64,000 bases of DNA from an uncultured Fibrobacter sp. (GCA_934699585.1 CAKUWY010000016.1:1-64000), one strand, 5' to 3'. Counted from the stretch's first letter, positions 7,779 to 16,701 are shown. A program made the numbers and translations. The notes: a model not told the origin generated them from the letters alone.

Positions 7779-8675
7779 TCAGCCCTTGACACAACGGACA
7801 GAACGACCAAAATCGTTTCCATGCGAATAATCAAATCCTATTCCAGTAATGTCATCCCAATAGAACACAGCTTCATATTCATCATCAAAGGTGCTACTAT
7901 GTAATCCAAAAACATGTCCAAGTCCACCATAAACACCATCTTCGTGACGATCACCCGCAGGAATAACAGAAAAACCATAATCATCGGTTCCATCCCAACC
8001 ATTATTTGATTTTAGCTTTTGAATCGCAGCAGAATACTCCCCACCAACATAAGACAATAGTATTTCAAAGTCCGCTTTACTCGGCACATGCCATCCATCA
8101 GGACACAATTTTTTAGAAACAGCACTCAAGGAGTACAACCTACCATAAACAGAACAATTTTCAAGACGATCGTCATAACAATAGCTTCTAGCCATGTCAG
8201 TAGATGATTTTTCCTGATAATCATAATTTAGGTTTTGCGCAAGCCACACTTGTTTTCCAATTTTTACTGTGCGATAAACTTGATTGTCTCGTTTATCTAG
8301 CAATTCACCGTACCTGCCTTCAGCAAACATTTTGGAGTTAAGGTATTTGGTTATCACGCAGTTATAAACATCACAATCATAGTGCGTGGAAAAATCTGAT
8401 TCGATTTTTGACGAACTAGAGGAATAAGCGACATCAATGGATTCATCTTCAACCCACTCGCCGCTCTGGCAAATGTAGCCCTGGTCCTGATCTACCACAT
8501 AAGCCGTTTTGCCTTCGCGTTTTTCGGCACACGAGGGCAACTGGCTATAGGAATCGACTTCCATGTCCGCGTTACTGAGTTTTGTCAAGCCACCCGACAC
8601 TGTGCCGGAATCGCCACCGCAAGCGGAGAGCAGAGCAACAAGAGATATTGTCAATAAACAAAAGACTTGCTTCAT
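7779..8675 (-). CDS. Fibrobacter major paralogous domain lipoprotein
   Basis: 298 aa. Lipoprotein signal ending LLSAC (Cys19). Residues 36-76 form a short module (DMEVDSYSQLPSCAEKREGK ... GYICQSGEWVE) shared with the 9759 and 11158 genes. Residues 127-298 are the Fibrobacter succinogenes major paralogous domain: RDNQVYRTVKIGKQVWLAQN, CPDGWHVPSKADFE, and a terminal GRSVRCVKG. Such proteins are thought to be surface lipoproteins of unknown function, related in shape to formylglycine-enzyme/C-type-lectin-like folds. No strong SD is seen. Downstream lies the carB fragment terminator. Confidence 0.8.
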   Translation of the reverse strand: MKQVFCLLTISLVALLSACGGDSGTVSGGLTKLSNADMEVDSYSQLPSCAEKREGKTAYVVDQDQGYICQSGEWVEDESIDVAYSSSSSKIESDFSTHYDCDVYNCVITKYLNSKMFAEGRYGELLDKRDNQVYRTVKIGKQVWLAQNLNYDYQEKSSTDMARSYCYDDRLENCSVYGRLYSLSAVSKKLCPDGWHVPSKADFEILLSYVGGEYSAAIQKLKSNNGWDGTDDYGFSVIPAGDRHEDGVYGGLGHVFGLHSSTFDDEYEAVFYWDDITGIGFDYSHGNDFGRSVRCVKG

Positions 8676-8710
8676 AAAATTAATCTTTGTATCTTAAACA
8701 AAAATCCAAT

Positions 8711-9580
8711 CTAAACGGTCCCTACATTTTGCGCAACATTGTCAAAACGAATGCCCAAAGACAATCCTTGAGACAAAACATAATCTACAATTGTTTGCCA
8801 AATACCTTGAGGATTCGACCCATCCTTTTGCGGTTCTCCCAAAACAGTGTAATTTCTATAGCTATCACTTAGACCTTTTACGATTTTAGGAGTCAACTTA
8901 ACCTTAGCAAAGGAATTACCATTCACATCACAGGGAACGAACGAGAAATAATTTTTATTATCCCAATAAGTTTGTCCTTGATACAATGTGAAATCTTTTA
9001 AGCCTTCTGCAGAAAGAGGTTTCAGGGTGGCTTTTTCAAAAAACGGATAATCGGCATTTAAAATTGGCTGCAAGGACTGATATTGTTTTGCAACGAACTT
9101 ATAGCCATCTTCCTTAACAACAAATACGGTATCTAACCAGAATTCACCTTGAGTAACACCACCGAATAAGATTAAGGATTCCGCAGATAGGTTTTGCATT
9201 CTGTTTGGTTTGCCGTTCCTATATTGGCGACAATTGGAATACTTAAAATGTTCACCAAAAACGAACGGATCCGTATTCGCACAGCGATTATTCCCATTAG
9301 GTTTGGGCATTTTGCTAGGAAACATAGGTGCAATCAACCTCTTTGGTGTAATAGGAGATTTAGCACCAGCAAATGCCTTAACAACCTTTGCTTCAGGTTC
9401 CCATTCGCCCCAAAAAGAAATCGAGTCAAATCGCTGTGGCGCCGTACCCTTAGCCGTAATAGCCTCGCCTGGAGAAACAATGAAATTTCTCTTATGTGCA
9501 TCATAATTCCACGGCTTAATGCCATTGACCGTATTCGCGTCTTCCCATATTGGATGAGGAAATTGAATAATTTGTAACAT
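8711..9580 (-). CDS. Hypothetical protein, 289 aa
   Basis: Soluble, no signal peptide. Begins MLQIIQFPHPIWEDANTVNG and contains SISFWGEWEPEAKV, cysteines near NRCANTDPFVFGEH and CRQYRNGK, and several aromatic patches. No family recognised. A weak AAAGAA precedes the ATG. It lies between two paralogous-domain lipoproteins on the same strand. A polar, cysteine-dotted sequence with a mid-protein FGGVTQGEFWLDTVFVV segment hints at a nucleotide- or nucleic-acid-related accessory protein, but that is only an impression. Confidence 0.6.
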   Translation of the reverse strand: MLQIIQFPHPIWEDANTVNGIKPWNYDAHKRNFIVSPGEAITAKGTAPQRFDSISFWGEWEPEAKVVKAFAGAKSPITPKRLIAPMFPSKMPKPNGNNRCANTDPFVFGEHFKYSNCRQYRNGKPNRMQNLSAESLILFGGVTQGEFWLDTVFVVKEDGYKFVAKQYQSLQPILNADYPFFEKATLKPLSAEGLKDFTLYQGQTYWDNKNYFSFVPCDVNGNSFAKVKLTPKIVKGLSDSYRNYTVLGEPQKDGSNPQGIWQTIVDYVLSQGLSLGIRFDNVAQNVGTV

Positions 9581-9619
9581 ATTTTTCTTTGTTAGAAATG
9601 ATTAATGTTTTTTTGAAGG

Positions 9620-9753
9620 TGCATGCACGCTACGCGTGCTGGCCCCGTTGCCTACCGCCCTTGGCGTCTGGCAACCTAGGGGACTCCTACGGAGTCACTC
9701 GCTGTTCGGCTTACCTATACGGAAATGCATGCATTTCCGTGCAGGATTCGCCT
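9620..9753. repeat. Hairpin cluster ending in a 22-bp palindrome
   Basis: Contains GTGCATGCAC; GCACGC-tac-GCGTGC; CCCCGTTGCC paired with GGCAAC-cta-GGGG; GACTCC-tac-GGAGTC (9683-9697); then CTATA and a perfect 22-bp palindrome at 9720-9741 with half-site ACGGAAATGCA. The layout of serial hairpins, TATA, a long palindrome and a GATTCGCC end parallels repeats A-C with a different sequence. It lies just downstream of the 9759 gene stop (minus strand). Confidence 0.6.
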
Positions 9754-9758
9754 CTCTG

Positions 9759-10649
9759 CTAGTCCCGGAGACAACGAACTGAGAAATCGTAGGCCTCGTG
9801 GAAGCCGTCCAGGAACGCACTGTCGAGCCTGCTGGACAAGTCCATGACCTTCGCGTATAGGTAACCGAAGTCAGTAGAACTCCAGAAGAGCGCGACGTCG
9901 CCAACGTTGAATAAGTCGAAGTAGCCATCGCCGTCCCTGCCGCCAGCAGGCAAGGCAGAAAAACCGAAGGCGTCCGTACCATTACCGTTATTCATCCACC
10001 CCGTCTGCGACTTGAGCATCTTGCCAGCGGTTGATTGACCGCCGACTGCCGTGAAAAGGATGTTCCACTCCGTTGACGTTGGCAGATGCCAGCCACTCGG
10101 GCAAGCCTCCATCGCAGCATCCCATGAGTAAAGGCGACCGTACTCGGTGCAGTATTCTGCTTTGTTTCCATAGCAACTGTTGCACGCCCTTTCGTAATTC
10201 AGATTTTCGGCCATCCAGGTCTGTGAGCCTATGGTTACCGTTTTGTATGTTTTTCCATCACGAGAATCGGTCATCGTTCCTTTTTTCACATTTCCTGGAT
10301 CAACAACTTCAACTTGATAAACAGTTTCACTGGAACCATTAATCGATGACGAGGATTTAACACTGCCGGAAGAGGTCAAGCTGCTAGAATTATTCGTTTC
10401 AACAACATCGCTTTCAACCCACTCGCCCTTTTTGCAAACGTAGCCCTGGTCCTGATCTACCACATAAGCCGTTTTGCCTTCGCGTTTTTCGGCACACGAG
10501 GGCAATTGATTATACGAATCGACTTCCATATCGGCGTTGCTTTGTTTGGCAGGGCCCGCAGAAGTCGTATTGGAATCACCGCCACAGGCCGAGAGGGTAA
10601 ATACGGCGAATGCCGCAAATACCATTTCCATTAAAAATCTATTTTTCAT
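9759..10649 (-). CDS. Fibrobacter major paralogous domain lipoprotein
   Basis: 296 aa. Signal ends TLSAC (Cys22). The shared module (DMEVDSYNQLPSCAEKREGK ... GYVCKKGEWVE) is followed by a serine-rich linker and the paralogous domain (about 124-296: DSRDGKTYKTVTIGSQTWMA, CPSGWHLPTSTEWN, and SVRCLRD at the end). The DNA encoding the N-terminal module is nearly identical to that in the 7779 gene (8454-8560 versus 10420-10530), pointing to recent module exchange. SD AAAGGA precedes the ATG. Probably exported to the envelope; function unknown. Confidence 0.8.
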   Translation of the reverse strand: MKNRFLMEMVFAAFAVFTLSACGGDSNTTSAGPAKQSNADMEVDSYNQLPSCAEKREGKTAYVVDQDQGYVCKKGEWVESDVVETNNSSSLTSSGSVKSSSSINGSSETVYQVEVVDPGNVKKGTMTDSRDGKTYKTVTIGSQTWMAENLNYERACNSCYGNKAEYCTEYGRLYSWDAAMEACPSGWHLPTSTEWNILFTAVGGQSTAGKMLKSQTGWMNNGNGTDAFGFSALPAGGRDGDGYFDLFNVGDVALFWSSTDFGYLYAKVMDLSSRLDSAFLDGFHEAYDFSVRCLRD

Positions 10650-10699
10650 TGTATAATCCTTTGGCGTAAGATTTACATTCTCGAATGACCCGTAATTGT

Positions 10700-11116
10700 T
10701 TAGGGAACCCTGGATTCTTCGCCCAAAATTGCTTTTAATTTAGGGAATTCTTCATTCATGAATTTTTGATACTTGCGCATAGCTTCGTTTAGAATTTCCG
10801 TAGTTACAGACTCTAACTTGATATCACAAACAAAGAAAATGTGAAGAAGGGATGTCATCACTTCGATTTCATAATCCTTACCATACAACTGGTCTCTTAT
10901 GGCGGCGTAAATTTCATCGCGAGTTTCCCGAGGAGGACTGGCGACAAAATCCAAACGAAATTTTTTCCCATTCCATTGTGTTCCATACCAAGCATAAGAG
11001 ACATTTCCTTTCCAAAAATGATTGCCATTCCCCCTTGCATCGGGGAGCTTATCATTAGGCAATTCGTAGATTCGACACAAATTGTCAATACAACTGAAGA
11101 TTTCTTCTTTTGTCAT
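10700..11116 (-). CDS. Hypothetical protein, 138 aa
   Basis: Starts MTKEEIFSCIDNLCRIYELP at ATG 11116, with SD AAGGAAG 8 bases upstream; the longer frame to 11173 overlaps the neighbouring gene end and is not preferred. It includes GNGNHFWKGNVSYAWYGTQW and a helical C-terminus. It looks like a small cytoplasmic immunity-type or unknown-domain protein. No family recognised. Same strand as the flanking lipoproteins. Confidence 0.65.
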   Translation of the reverse strand: MTKEEIFSCIDNLCRIYELPNDKLPDARGNGNHFWKGNVSYAWYGTQWNGKKFRLDFVASPPRETRDEIYAAIRDQLYGKDYEIEVMTSLLHIFFVCDIKLESVTTEILNEAMRKYQKFMNEEFPKLKAILGEESRVP

Positions 11117-11157
11117 ATTATACTTCCTTTTTAAATGCGTTTTTTTAGCAAGTTTAC

Positions 11158-14025
11158 CTAGTCCTTGAGACAACGAACCGAGTAACCGTGGAGCTTGCTT
11201 TTGCGGCCCTGGAGGCGCTCATCGCTCGCCAAGGTCCAGTAGATGGCTTCTTCTCTAAAGTTCGCATCAGAGGCACTCCAGAATTGGGCGTAAGAGCCTA
11301 CATTGCCGAAGCGGCCATTGAAGCAGCTGCCAGCAGGGAGAGCGGAAAAACCGTAGGCATCGGTGGCACTAGACCAGTTGGAGTAACCCTTGGCCTGCAT
11401 GGCATATGGCGAGGAACCCATCGCCGAGTACAGCGTATTCCATTCGCTATTGGTAGGCAGGTGCCAGCCCTCGGGACAGATGCCACGAACCGGGTAGGTG
11501 GGGGAACAGGTCTTACCATAACCGCAGCCCTTGCCGTTTGCGGAATAGATTCCCGCAGAATCCATGGCGGCAGCCCAAGTGTAATAGCGTCCGTAAGTTT
11601 CCCCGTTGTCGGTGTTGGTGTAGGTTCCGTATGTGGAGCCGCCCACCTTGTAGTCCAGGTTCAGGTTCTCGGCCATCCACACCTGGTCGCCAATTAGAAC
11701 AGTCTTGTAAGTTTTTCCATCACGAGAATCATTTAAAACTCCATGCATAGTTCCATTTAAACATGTATAGCCATTCAAGCTCTTACTTTCATTATAGCTA
11801 ACACATGTAAAACCGGCATGAGAAACTCTTGCAGAATCTTGTGCTGTCGCCACCCTGAAAGTATCAGCATCGCAGACATAATTTTTCTTTGAGCCTTTTT
11901 CATCGTAGATTAAATTCCGGATTGAGCCATCCTTGGCGCAACTACTTTTGGACCAACCGTCACTCATTTTCCAAGAATTGTTTTCGCAAGTATAAGTATG
12001 GATTGCTTCTTTACGTTCCGCAGTTTTTCCATCGGTGTAACTGACGCAGGCAAAGTCATACAGGGAATCCGCAGCAGACGCTACACGGAAGGTATCAGCA
12101 TCGCAGACATAGCCTTTTTTCTTGTTGGAGGCTTCGTGGTACATGGCAGTTATCTTGCCATCCTCAGAACAATTTTCCATAGCCCAAGAAATATCCCAAG
12201 AACCATTCTTGCAAGTGTATTTGTGGATATCATCCTTGCGGGCAAAGGTCTTTCCTTCGGAGTAGCTCACGCACGCTGCGGCAAGCGCAGTATCAAGCGG
12301 GTCCGCCTTCACGAACTTGTCATAGGAACACTTGTATAGATTACCATCGCTAAACCTATGCAATTTACCGTCCTGCGTGCAGTCAGTGAAATACATATCC
12401 ACTTCAAGGTCGGTCGCTTCCCACCAAGAACGACGATAATCACGCGTTGCACAAATGTAATATTTATCCTTGTCAATATTACCTGGGATAACCAGACCTT
12501 CAACATCGCACACATTGTTCTTTGTGTTGTACTCGAACTCGCCAATATAGCGCCAGCCATTTTCGCATATAAAGTAACTATCCTTATGCTTGCTAGCAGA
12601 ATTCTGATTTCGCTTGATTTCGCCATAGCGTTCTTCGGTGCAGCGACCGATGCCATATTCAAGCCCCCAGAACGCCTTGATATATTTTTCAAAGGCGGGA
12701 ACCGTATTCGAAAGTCCCCAACCCGCCACATTGCTGCGATAACCACCGAGTTTTCCTGCACTATCCGCTTCGTAAGCAAAATCCGCAATGACTGTACGCG
12801 CAGTCTTTCCTGTCCACTGGCCATCATCCTTCAGATCTTCGCGGAAGTCCTTCATCATGTCAATCACGTTGAATTCCGAACCAGCTACGCCCTGAACCAT
12901 GATTGAAATTGCAAGCAACGCCCCATTCGCCTCGCCATCCTGCGTAATGTCAAGTTGCTCGGCAGAACCCGTCACGTTTTCAATGTGGAACGCCGAAAGG
13001 ACTTCGGTGAGAGCGCGCTTTTTCGCACCCGCGATGTTGTAGCCCTCATTCTGGACAAGGTACTTGACGCGTTCGTATTCGAGGTTCGTAATCATGTTGA
13101 TATTCGCGCCCTTCTGCACATCCACAATCGCACCAATCGTCATTTGCAGATTACTCTTGTTGCCAGTGAGTTCGCTGCGGTAGTAGCCGCTTGCTTCAAT
13201 CATCGCATATTGGCTAGGCAAGTTCAGGTCGCAAAAGGTGTAGGTTCCCTTGCTGTTGTTGAACTGGTCGCTGAGAGTATCGCCCGTGGGCTTAAGCGTT
13301 TTGCCATCTAACGGAATGATGCGGTATGTGGACCCCTGCAAATACGGGCCTTTCTGTGCAACACCGGTAATCGCTCCATCCTTAATCTTGATGACTCCCT
13401 GGTCCACAAAATCCTCGGGGTCAGCTACATAACTGGAACTGGACCAGATTGCCGTATCCAGGTAGCACTTAAGCGGAGCGTTCGGGTCTGTTGTCTTGAG
13501 ACAAATTACCTGCGCGTCGGAATCCTTCGGCGGATTTTTCTCAGGACGCCAAAAATCGTCGTAGCAACGGTAGGTCTTGCCGTTGTAAGTCATGTACTTT
13601 TCGGCAAATTCGGGAGCGCACTTGCGGAGCGTGGAATCGATGCCCGCCAGTGTATCCAGCGAGATAATCGTGTCCCCCGTTTCGGGATCCACGGTAATTA
13701 CCGTATCGACAATGGACTTGTTCGAGGAACTGGAATTTCCTTTCTGGTCCATACTTCCACTGCTGGAACTCCTGATTTCCACTGCAGCTTCGTCTTCAAC
13801 CCACTCGCCCTTTTCACAAACATAGCCCTGTTCCTGATCCACCACATAAGCGGTTTTACCGTCCAGTTCATCGCTGCACTTCGGAAGTCCCTTATAGGAG
13901 TCCGCCTCGTAGTCGGCATCGCTAATTTTCGGGGCACTGTTGGTTGTGCCGGAATCACCGCCACAAGCAGCGAGGAGGAAAGCCGCAAACACCGCCGTCG
14001 TTAAATTTACAAACCAGTTTTTCAT
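11158..14025 (-). CDS. Large paralogous-domain lipoprotein with cysteine-rich repeats
   Basis: 955 aa from ATG 14025 (SD AAAGG 8 bases upstream; a GTG at 14034 would add three residues). Lipobox LLAAC gives Cys21. After the shared N-terminal module (GKTAYVVDQEQGYVCEKGEW) comes a region of about 250 residues with GAITGVAQKGPYLQGSTYRI, resembling a carboxypeptidase-regulatory-like fold. Three to four Cys-rich units of about 70 residues follow (DGKTAERKEAIHTYTCENNS, YVCDADTFRVA...), and finally the Fibrobacter paralogous domain (about 775-955). Likely a surface protein, possibly an adhesin or carbohydrate-associated; role not known. Confidence 0.8.
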   Translation of the reverse strand: MKNWFVNLTTAVFAAFLLAACGGDSGTTNSAPKISDADYEADSYKGLPKCSDELDGKTAYVVDQEQGYVCEKGEWVEDEAAVEIRSSSSGSMDQKGNSSSSNKSIVDTVITVDPETGDTIISLDTLAGIDSTLRKCAPEFAEKYMTYNGKTYRCYDDFWRPEKNPPKDSDAQVICLKTTDPNAPLKCYLDTAIWSSSSYVADPEDFVDQGVIKIKDGAITGVAQKGPYLQGSTYRIIPLDGKTLKPTGDTLSDQFNNSKGTYTFCDLNLPSQYAMIEASGYYRSELTGNKSNLQMTIGAIVDVQKGANINMITNLEYERVKYLVQNEGYNIAGAKKRALTEVLSAFHIENVTGSAEQLDITQDGEANGALLAISIMVQGVAGSEFNVIDMMKDFREDLKDDGQWTGKTARTVIADFAYEADSAGKLGGYRSNVAGWGLSNTVPAFEKYIKAFWGLEYGIGRCTEERYGEIKRNQNSASKHKDSYFICENGWRYIGEFEYNTKNNVCDVEGLVIPGNIDKDKYYICATRDYRRSWWEATDLEVDMYFTDCTQDGKLHRFSDGNLYKCSYDKFVKADPLDTALAAACVSYSEGKTFARKDDIHKYTCKNGSWDISWAMENCSEDGKITAMYHEASNKKKGYVCDADTFRVASAADSLYDFACVSYTDGKTAERKEAIHTYTCENNSWKMSDGWSKSSCAKDGSIRNLIYDEKGSKKNYVCDADTFRVATAQDSARVSHAGFTCVSYNESKSLNGYTCLNGTMHGVLNDSRDGKTYKTVLIGDQVWMAENLNLDYKVGGSTYGTYTNTDNGETYGRYYTWAAAMDSAGIYSANGKGCGYGKTCSPTYPVRGICPEGWHLPTNSEWNTLYSAMGSSPYAMQAKGYSNWSSATDAYGFSALPAGSCFNGRFGNVGSYAQFWSASDANFREEAIYWTLASDERLQGRKSKLHGYSVRCLKD

Positions 14026-14122
14026 CTCTCGCACCTTTCTGCTCAGCGCAGTCTGCGAGCAGCGGTCTTATTCAATAAGCCGCCTGGGTTGCTTCACATT
14101 AGCAAGCAACAACAAATTCCAT

Positions 14123-14162
14123 GGATTCTATCGTTTCGCCTTCGGCTACACTCCAGAATGAC
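14123..14162. repeat. Dispersed palindromic repeat (GGATTC ... GAATGAC type)
   Basis: GGATTCTATCG-TTTCGCC-TTCGGC-TACACTCCAGAATGAC closely matches the unit at 35177-35210. It lies in the hairpin-rich gap upstream of the 11158-14025 gene. Intergenic REP-like element. Confidence 0.5.
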
Positions 14163-14230
14163 CATCTCTGCGATCCATACTTTTTTCGGGGAAAAAAGGC
14201 ATGGTGTCGCTCGGCTTATGCTTTGAAGGC

Positions 14231-14385
14231 TCTGGTAAACCCGCTATCTTAAGCACGACGGAAATCGTCAGTCCAAAAGACTGATCATAACCGTGGGCAA
14301 ACGCCCAACGACCCACACCCGATCGGTGTGAGCGCTCGTCTTCTTCCCAGATAGCAAGGCCTACGCCTCACGAAAGTTTACCAGA
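14231..14385. ncRNA. Candidate structured RNA (strand uncertain)
   Basis: Outer perfect 10-bp stem TCTGGTAAAC / GTTTACCAGA (14231-14240 with 14376-14385). An inner 7-bp stem GCTATCT / AGATAGC (14243-14249 with 14349-14355) follows, with a side hairpin AGGC-CTAC-GCCT. Enclosed hairpins include GACG-GAAAT-CGTC, CAGTC-CAAAA-GACTG, GGGC-AAAC-GCCC and CACACC-CGATC-GGTGTG. This multibranched fold within 155 bases, between divergent genes, suggests a functional RNA or a leader. It does not match the 6S, SRP, tmRNA or RNase P landmarks I know. Confidence 0.45.
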
Positions 14386-14516
14386 CTTTTCAAAGCGGGA
14401 ACAAGAGTACTACTCTAATTCAATATGTCAATGGAAATATACATAAAGGTGAGCGTCGCAGCAACCAGGCTTGCTCGGCAAGCAAGGCTCGAAAGCTGTC
14501 CTAAACCCCATCCCAC

Positions 14517-14545
14517 TTGCGCAATTCATCGGATAATTGTATATT
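14517..14545 (+). promoter_or_regulatory. Sigma-70-type promoter of the AlbA/HATPase gene
   Basis: TTGCGC, 17-base spacer, TATATT. The predicted transcript start is about 19 bases before ATG 14571. The same TTGCG(C/T)-17-TATATT form precedes the gene at 16427. Confidence 0.65.
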
Positions 14546-14570
14546 ATTGCCCAAAAGAGCACGGCACACG

Positions 14571-16109
14571 ATGACAAAAGACGAATTGAAAGCACTGTTC
14601 AGCGACTTGGAAAGCGACCATATCGAGCGGACCGTTTCGACCACGAACACCGACAAGTTCGGGCAGGCCATTTGTGCTTTCGCCAACGATTTGCCAAACC
14701 ACCGGAAGCCGGGGTATCTGTTCCTAGGCGTGACCGACGACGGGAAAGTCCAAGGAATAGACGTGACTGATGCCATACTGAAAAATGTGGCAGCAATCCG
14801 CACCGACGGGAACATTCAACCGCAACCATCCATGACGGTCGAAAAGGTTTCGATGGACGAAGGCGATATCGTGATGGTAAAGGTCGAACCTTCGATATTC
14901 CCGCCCGTCAGATACAAGGGACGCATCTGGGTAAGGATCGGTCCACGCAAAGGGGTGGCGAACGAAAACGACGAGCATATTCTGATGGAGAAGCGTCGGG
15001 CTAAAGTCACTTCGTTCGACTCGTCGCCATGCCTTAGTGCTACCATAGACGACTTAGATTTAGGTCTATTCAAGCATTACTTTTTGCCCAAGGCGATGAC
15101 GGACGAAGAACTTGATGCCGAAAGTAGGGAGAACCGCGATATTAAGCAACAACTGAGCGTGTTCGGCTTTTTTGATACACTCCGTGATTGCCCGACGAAC
15201 GCGGCAATGCTGTTCTTCGCAAAGAACCTGAGAAAGTTTATTCCAGGGGCTTACATCCAATATGTCCGTTTCGCAGGCAAGGACCGTTCTGGCGACATTC
15301 TGACGGAGCATGAGTTCAAAGCGAACCTCTGCACGACTTTGCCAGAACTTGACACATTCATCAAGACGACTATCGCAAACCGACGCCCCATACCTGTCAG
15401 CGCATTGCGCGAAGAACAGGTTGTCGATTATCCCGACTGGGCTACGCGAGAACTTTTGATGAACGCCATCTGCCACAGGGATTATTCGACGAACGGACCG
15501 ATACAATTCTATCAGTATGACGACCGCATCGAGATTATGAACCACGGCGGGTTATATGGTCGCGCCAACGAGAGCAACTTCCCCAATGTGAACGACTACA
15601 GGAACATCGTGGTCGCCGAAGCGATGAAAGTCCTTGGTTTTGTCAACCGCCATAGCCGGGGCGTGTTAAGGGTACAAAAGGAACTAAAGGCCAATGAAAA
15701 TGGCGAGGCAGTCTATGATTTTGGCTACCAGACCGCAATCCTTGTGCGGGAAAATAAATCGCCACTTGGAGAACGAATGATGGCAGAAGCCATCGTTAAT
15801 GGCTACTTGACCGAAAACAGCGAAAACAGCGTAAAAACAGCATTTTCAAACAAAAAACCGTCAAAAAAACAGACAGGTAAACAGCCAAAAAAACAGCCAA
15901 AATTCAACATCCCTGAATTTCCGTCACAGGTCGTTGAGAATGTTTTCAAGGCTCTTAAAATGAACCGTAAAGCAAAATATTCATGGCTCGCGGACAATCT
16001 AGGTGTAAGTGAACGCACCATACAGAGAGCCATAGACGACCTTAAGAAAATGGGCTACATCAATTCGGAACACTCGAAGATTAAAGGCGAGTGGCAGCTG
16101 CAGAAATAG
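14571..16109 (+). CDS. AlbA_2/Schlafen-type domain + HATPase regulator with winged-helix tail
   Basis: 512 aa from ATG 14571. The N-terminal AlbA_2 domain (about 1-125) carries GQAICAFANDLPNHRKPGYL and FLGVTDDGKVQGI. Then comes an ATP-binding HATPase_c_4-like segment (ELLMNAICHRDYSTNGPIQF and DDRIEIMNHGGLYG). A lysine-rich linker leads to a C-terminal winged helix (WLADNLGVSERTIQRAIDDL). Such proteins are widespread putative ATP-dependent transcription regulators. No clear SD; the transcript leader is short. It is isolated between the hairpin-rich gap and repeat B, consistent with an acquired gene. Confidence 0.75.
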   Translation: MTKDELKALFSDLESDHIERTVSTTNTDKFGQAICAFANDLPNHRKPGYLFLGVTDDGKVQGIDVTDAILKNVAAIRTDGNIQPQPSMTVEKVSMDEGDIVMVKVEPSIFPPVRYKGRIWVRIGPRKGVANENDEHILMEKRRAKVTSFDSSPCLSATIDDLDLGLFKHYFLPKAMTDEELDAESRENRDIKQQLSVFGFFDTLRDCPTNAAMLFFAKNLRKFIPGAYIQYVRFAGKDRSGDILTEHEFKANLCTTLPELDTFIKTTIANRRPIPVSALREEQVVDYPDWATRELLMNAICHRDYSTNGPIQFYQYDDRIEIMNHGGLYGRANESNFPNVNDYRNIVVAEAMKVLGFVNRHSRGVLRVQKELKANENGEAVYDFGYQTAILVRENKSPLGERMMAEAIVNGYLTENSENSVKTAFSNKKPSKKQTGKQPKKQPKFNIPEFPSQVVENVFKALKMNRKAKYSWLADNLGVSERTIQRAIDDLKKMGYINSEHSKIKGEWQLQK

Positions 16110-16128
16110 AAGGTCTTTGCTGCATTTT

Positions 16129-16293
16129 GCGTTAGGGATTCCCCAAAGGGGATAAGAACACTAAGGGAGTAAACTCCCAAGTGTTTCTATAAGTGACCCC
16201 TTGGGGATTGCATTTCGGCATGACTGAGCGCAGCCGCGGACGGCGTAGCCGTCAATATAGCCTGACCGCACATATATGTGCGGGAACGCCCAT
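16129..16293. repeat. Structured dispersed repeat, copy B
   Basis: About 165 bp. Shares GCGTTAGG, AGTGACCCCTTGGGG, AATATAGCCTGA, the 18-bp palindrome (16266-16283) and GAACGCCCAT with copies A and C. Its hairpins differ in sequence but not in position: CCCCAAAGGGG, AACACT-GGGAGT / ACTCCC-AGTGTT and GACGGC-gta-GCCGTC. Lies between the AlbA/HATPase gene and the UPF0175 module. Confidence 0.75.
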
Positions 16294-16380
16294 TTTTTGT
16301 AATTTACGAGACAAAGTTGTACAAATTTGTGAATATTTTGCATAGAAACAAGCGTATTTAGACGCCACATCTTCCCAAAC

Positions 16381-16409
16381 TTGCGTTTTTGCACAGAAAA
16401 ATGTATATT
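16381..16409 (+). promoter_or_regulatory. Promoter of the UPF0175/DUF3368 module
   Basis: TTGCGT, 17-base spacer, TATATT. It is followed 17 bases later by the ATG with a strong SD (GGAGG). Confidence 0.7.
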
Positions 16410-16426
16410 GGGGTTGGAGGAATCCT

Positions 16427-16699
16427 ATGCAGACAGTAACAATAGACATTCCTGAAGATATTGCAGACCTTATGGTGTGCGACAACAAGAGCGATGAACT
16501 CCGTCGCAATGCGTTGCTGTTGTATCCGTTTATCAAGAACGAGACCATTTCCCATGGACGTGCCGCAGAAATTCTAGGCATTTCCAAGTGGGAACTTATT
16601 GAACTTTACGGAAGCGAAGGTATTCCTTATATCGATCAGAGCTGGGATGAGGCCGAGCAGGATGCATCCAACATTAAGGAACTCCTTGCCAAGAGGTAA
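16427..16699 (+). CDS. UPF0175 family antitoxin
   Basis: 90 aa. Starts MQTVTIDIPEDIADLM and contains the UPF0175 helix-turn-helix core RGAAEIL-like segment (HGRAAEILGISKWELIELYG) and a C-terminal acidic toxin-binding tail. SD GGAGG. Two bases separate it from the DUF3368 gene. UPF0175 with DUF3368 is a known toxin-antitoxin pairing; the antitoxin would bind DNA and neutralise the nuclease. The module sits between repeats B and C. Confidence 0.8.
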   Translation: MQTVTIDIPEDIADLMVCDNKSDELRRNALLLYPFIKNETISHGRAAEILGISKWELIELYGSEGIPYIDQSWDEAEQDASNIKELLAKR

Positions 16700-16701
16700 G
16701 A

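Larger units (their letters stand above)
14026..14516. other. Hairpin-rich intergenic gap
   Basis: About 490 bases between divergent genes. Besides the candidate RNA and the dispersed repeat it holds GTTGCTT / AAGCAAC, TTATT-c-AATAA, CTTTTTTC-GGG-GAAAAAAG and GCTTGC-TCG-GCAAGC hairpins. No coding sequence is convincing on either strand. Confidence 0.5.

Noticed and set aside
14231..14385. 6S RNA, SRP RNA, tmRNA or RNase P RNA
   Set aside because: Size and hairpins invited comparison, but the conserved landmarks I know (SRP GGAAG loop region, tmRNA acceptor end, RNase P P4) are not found.
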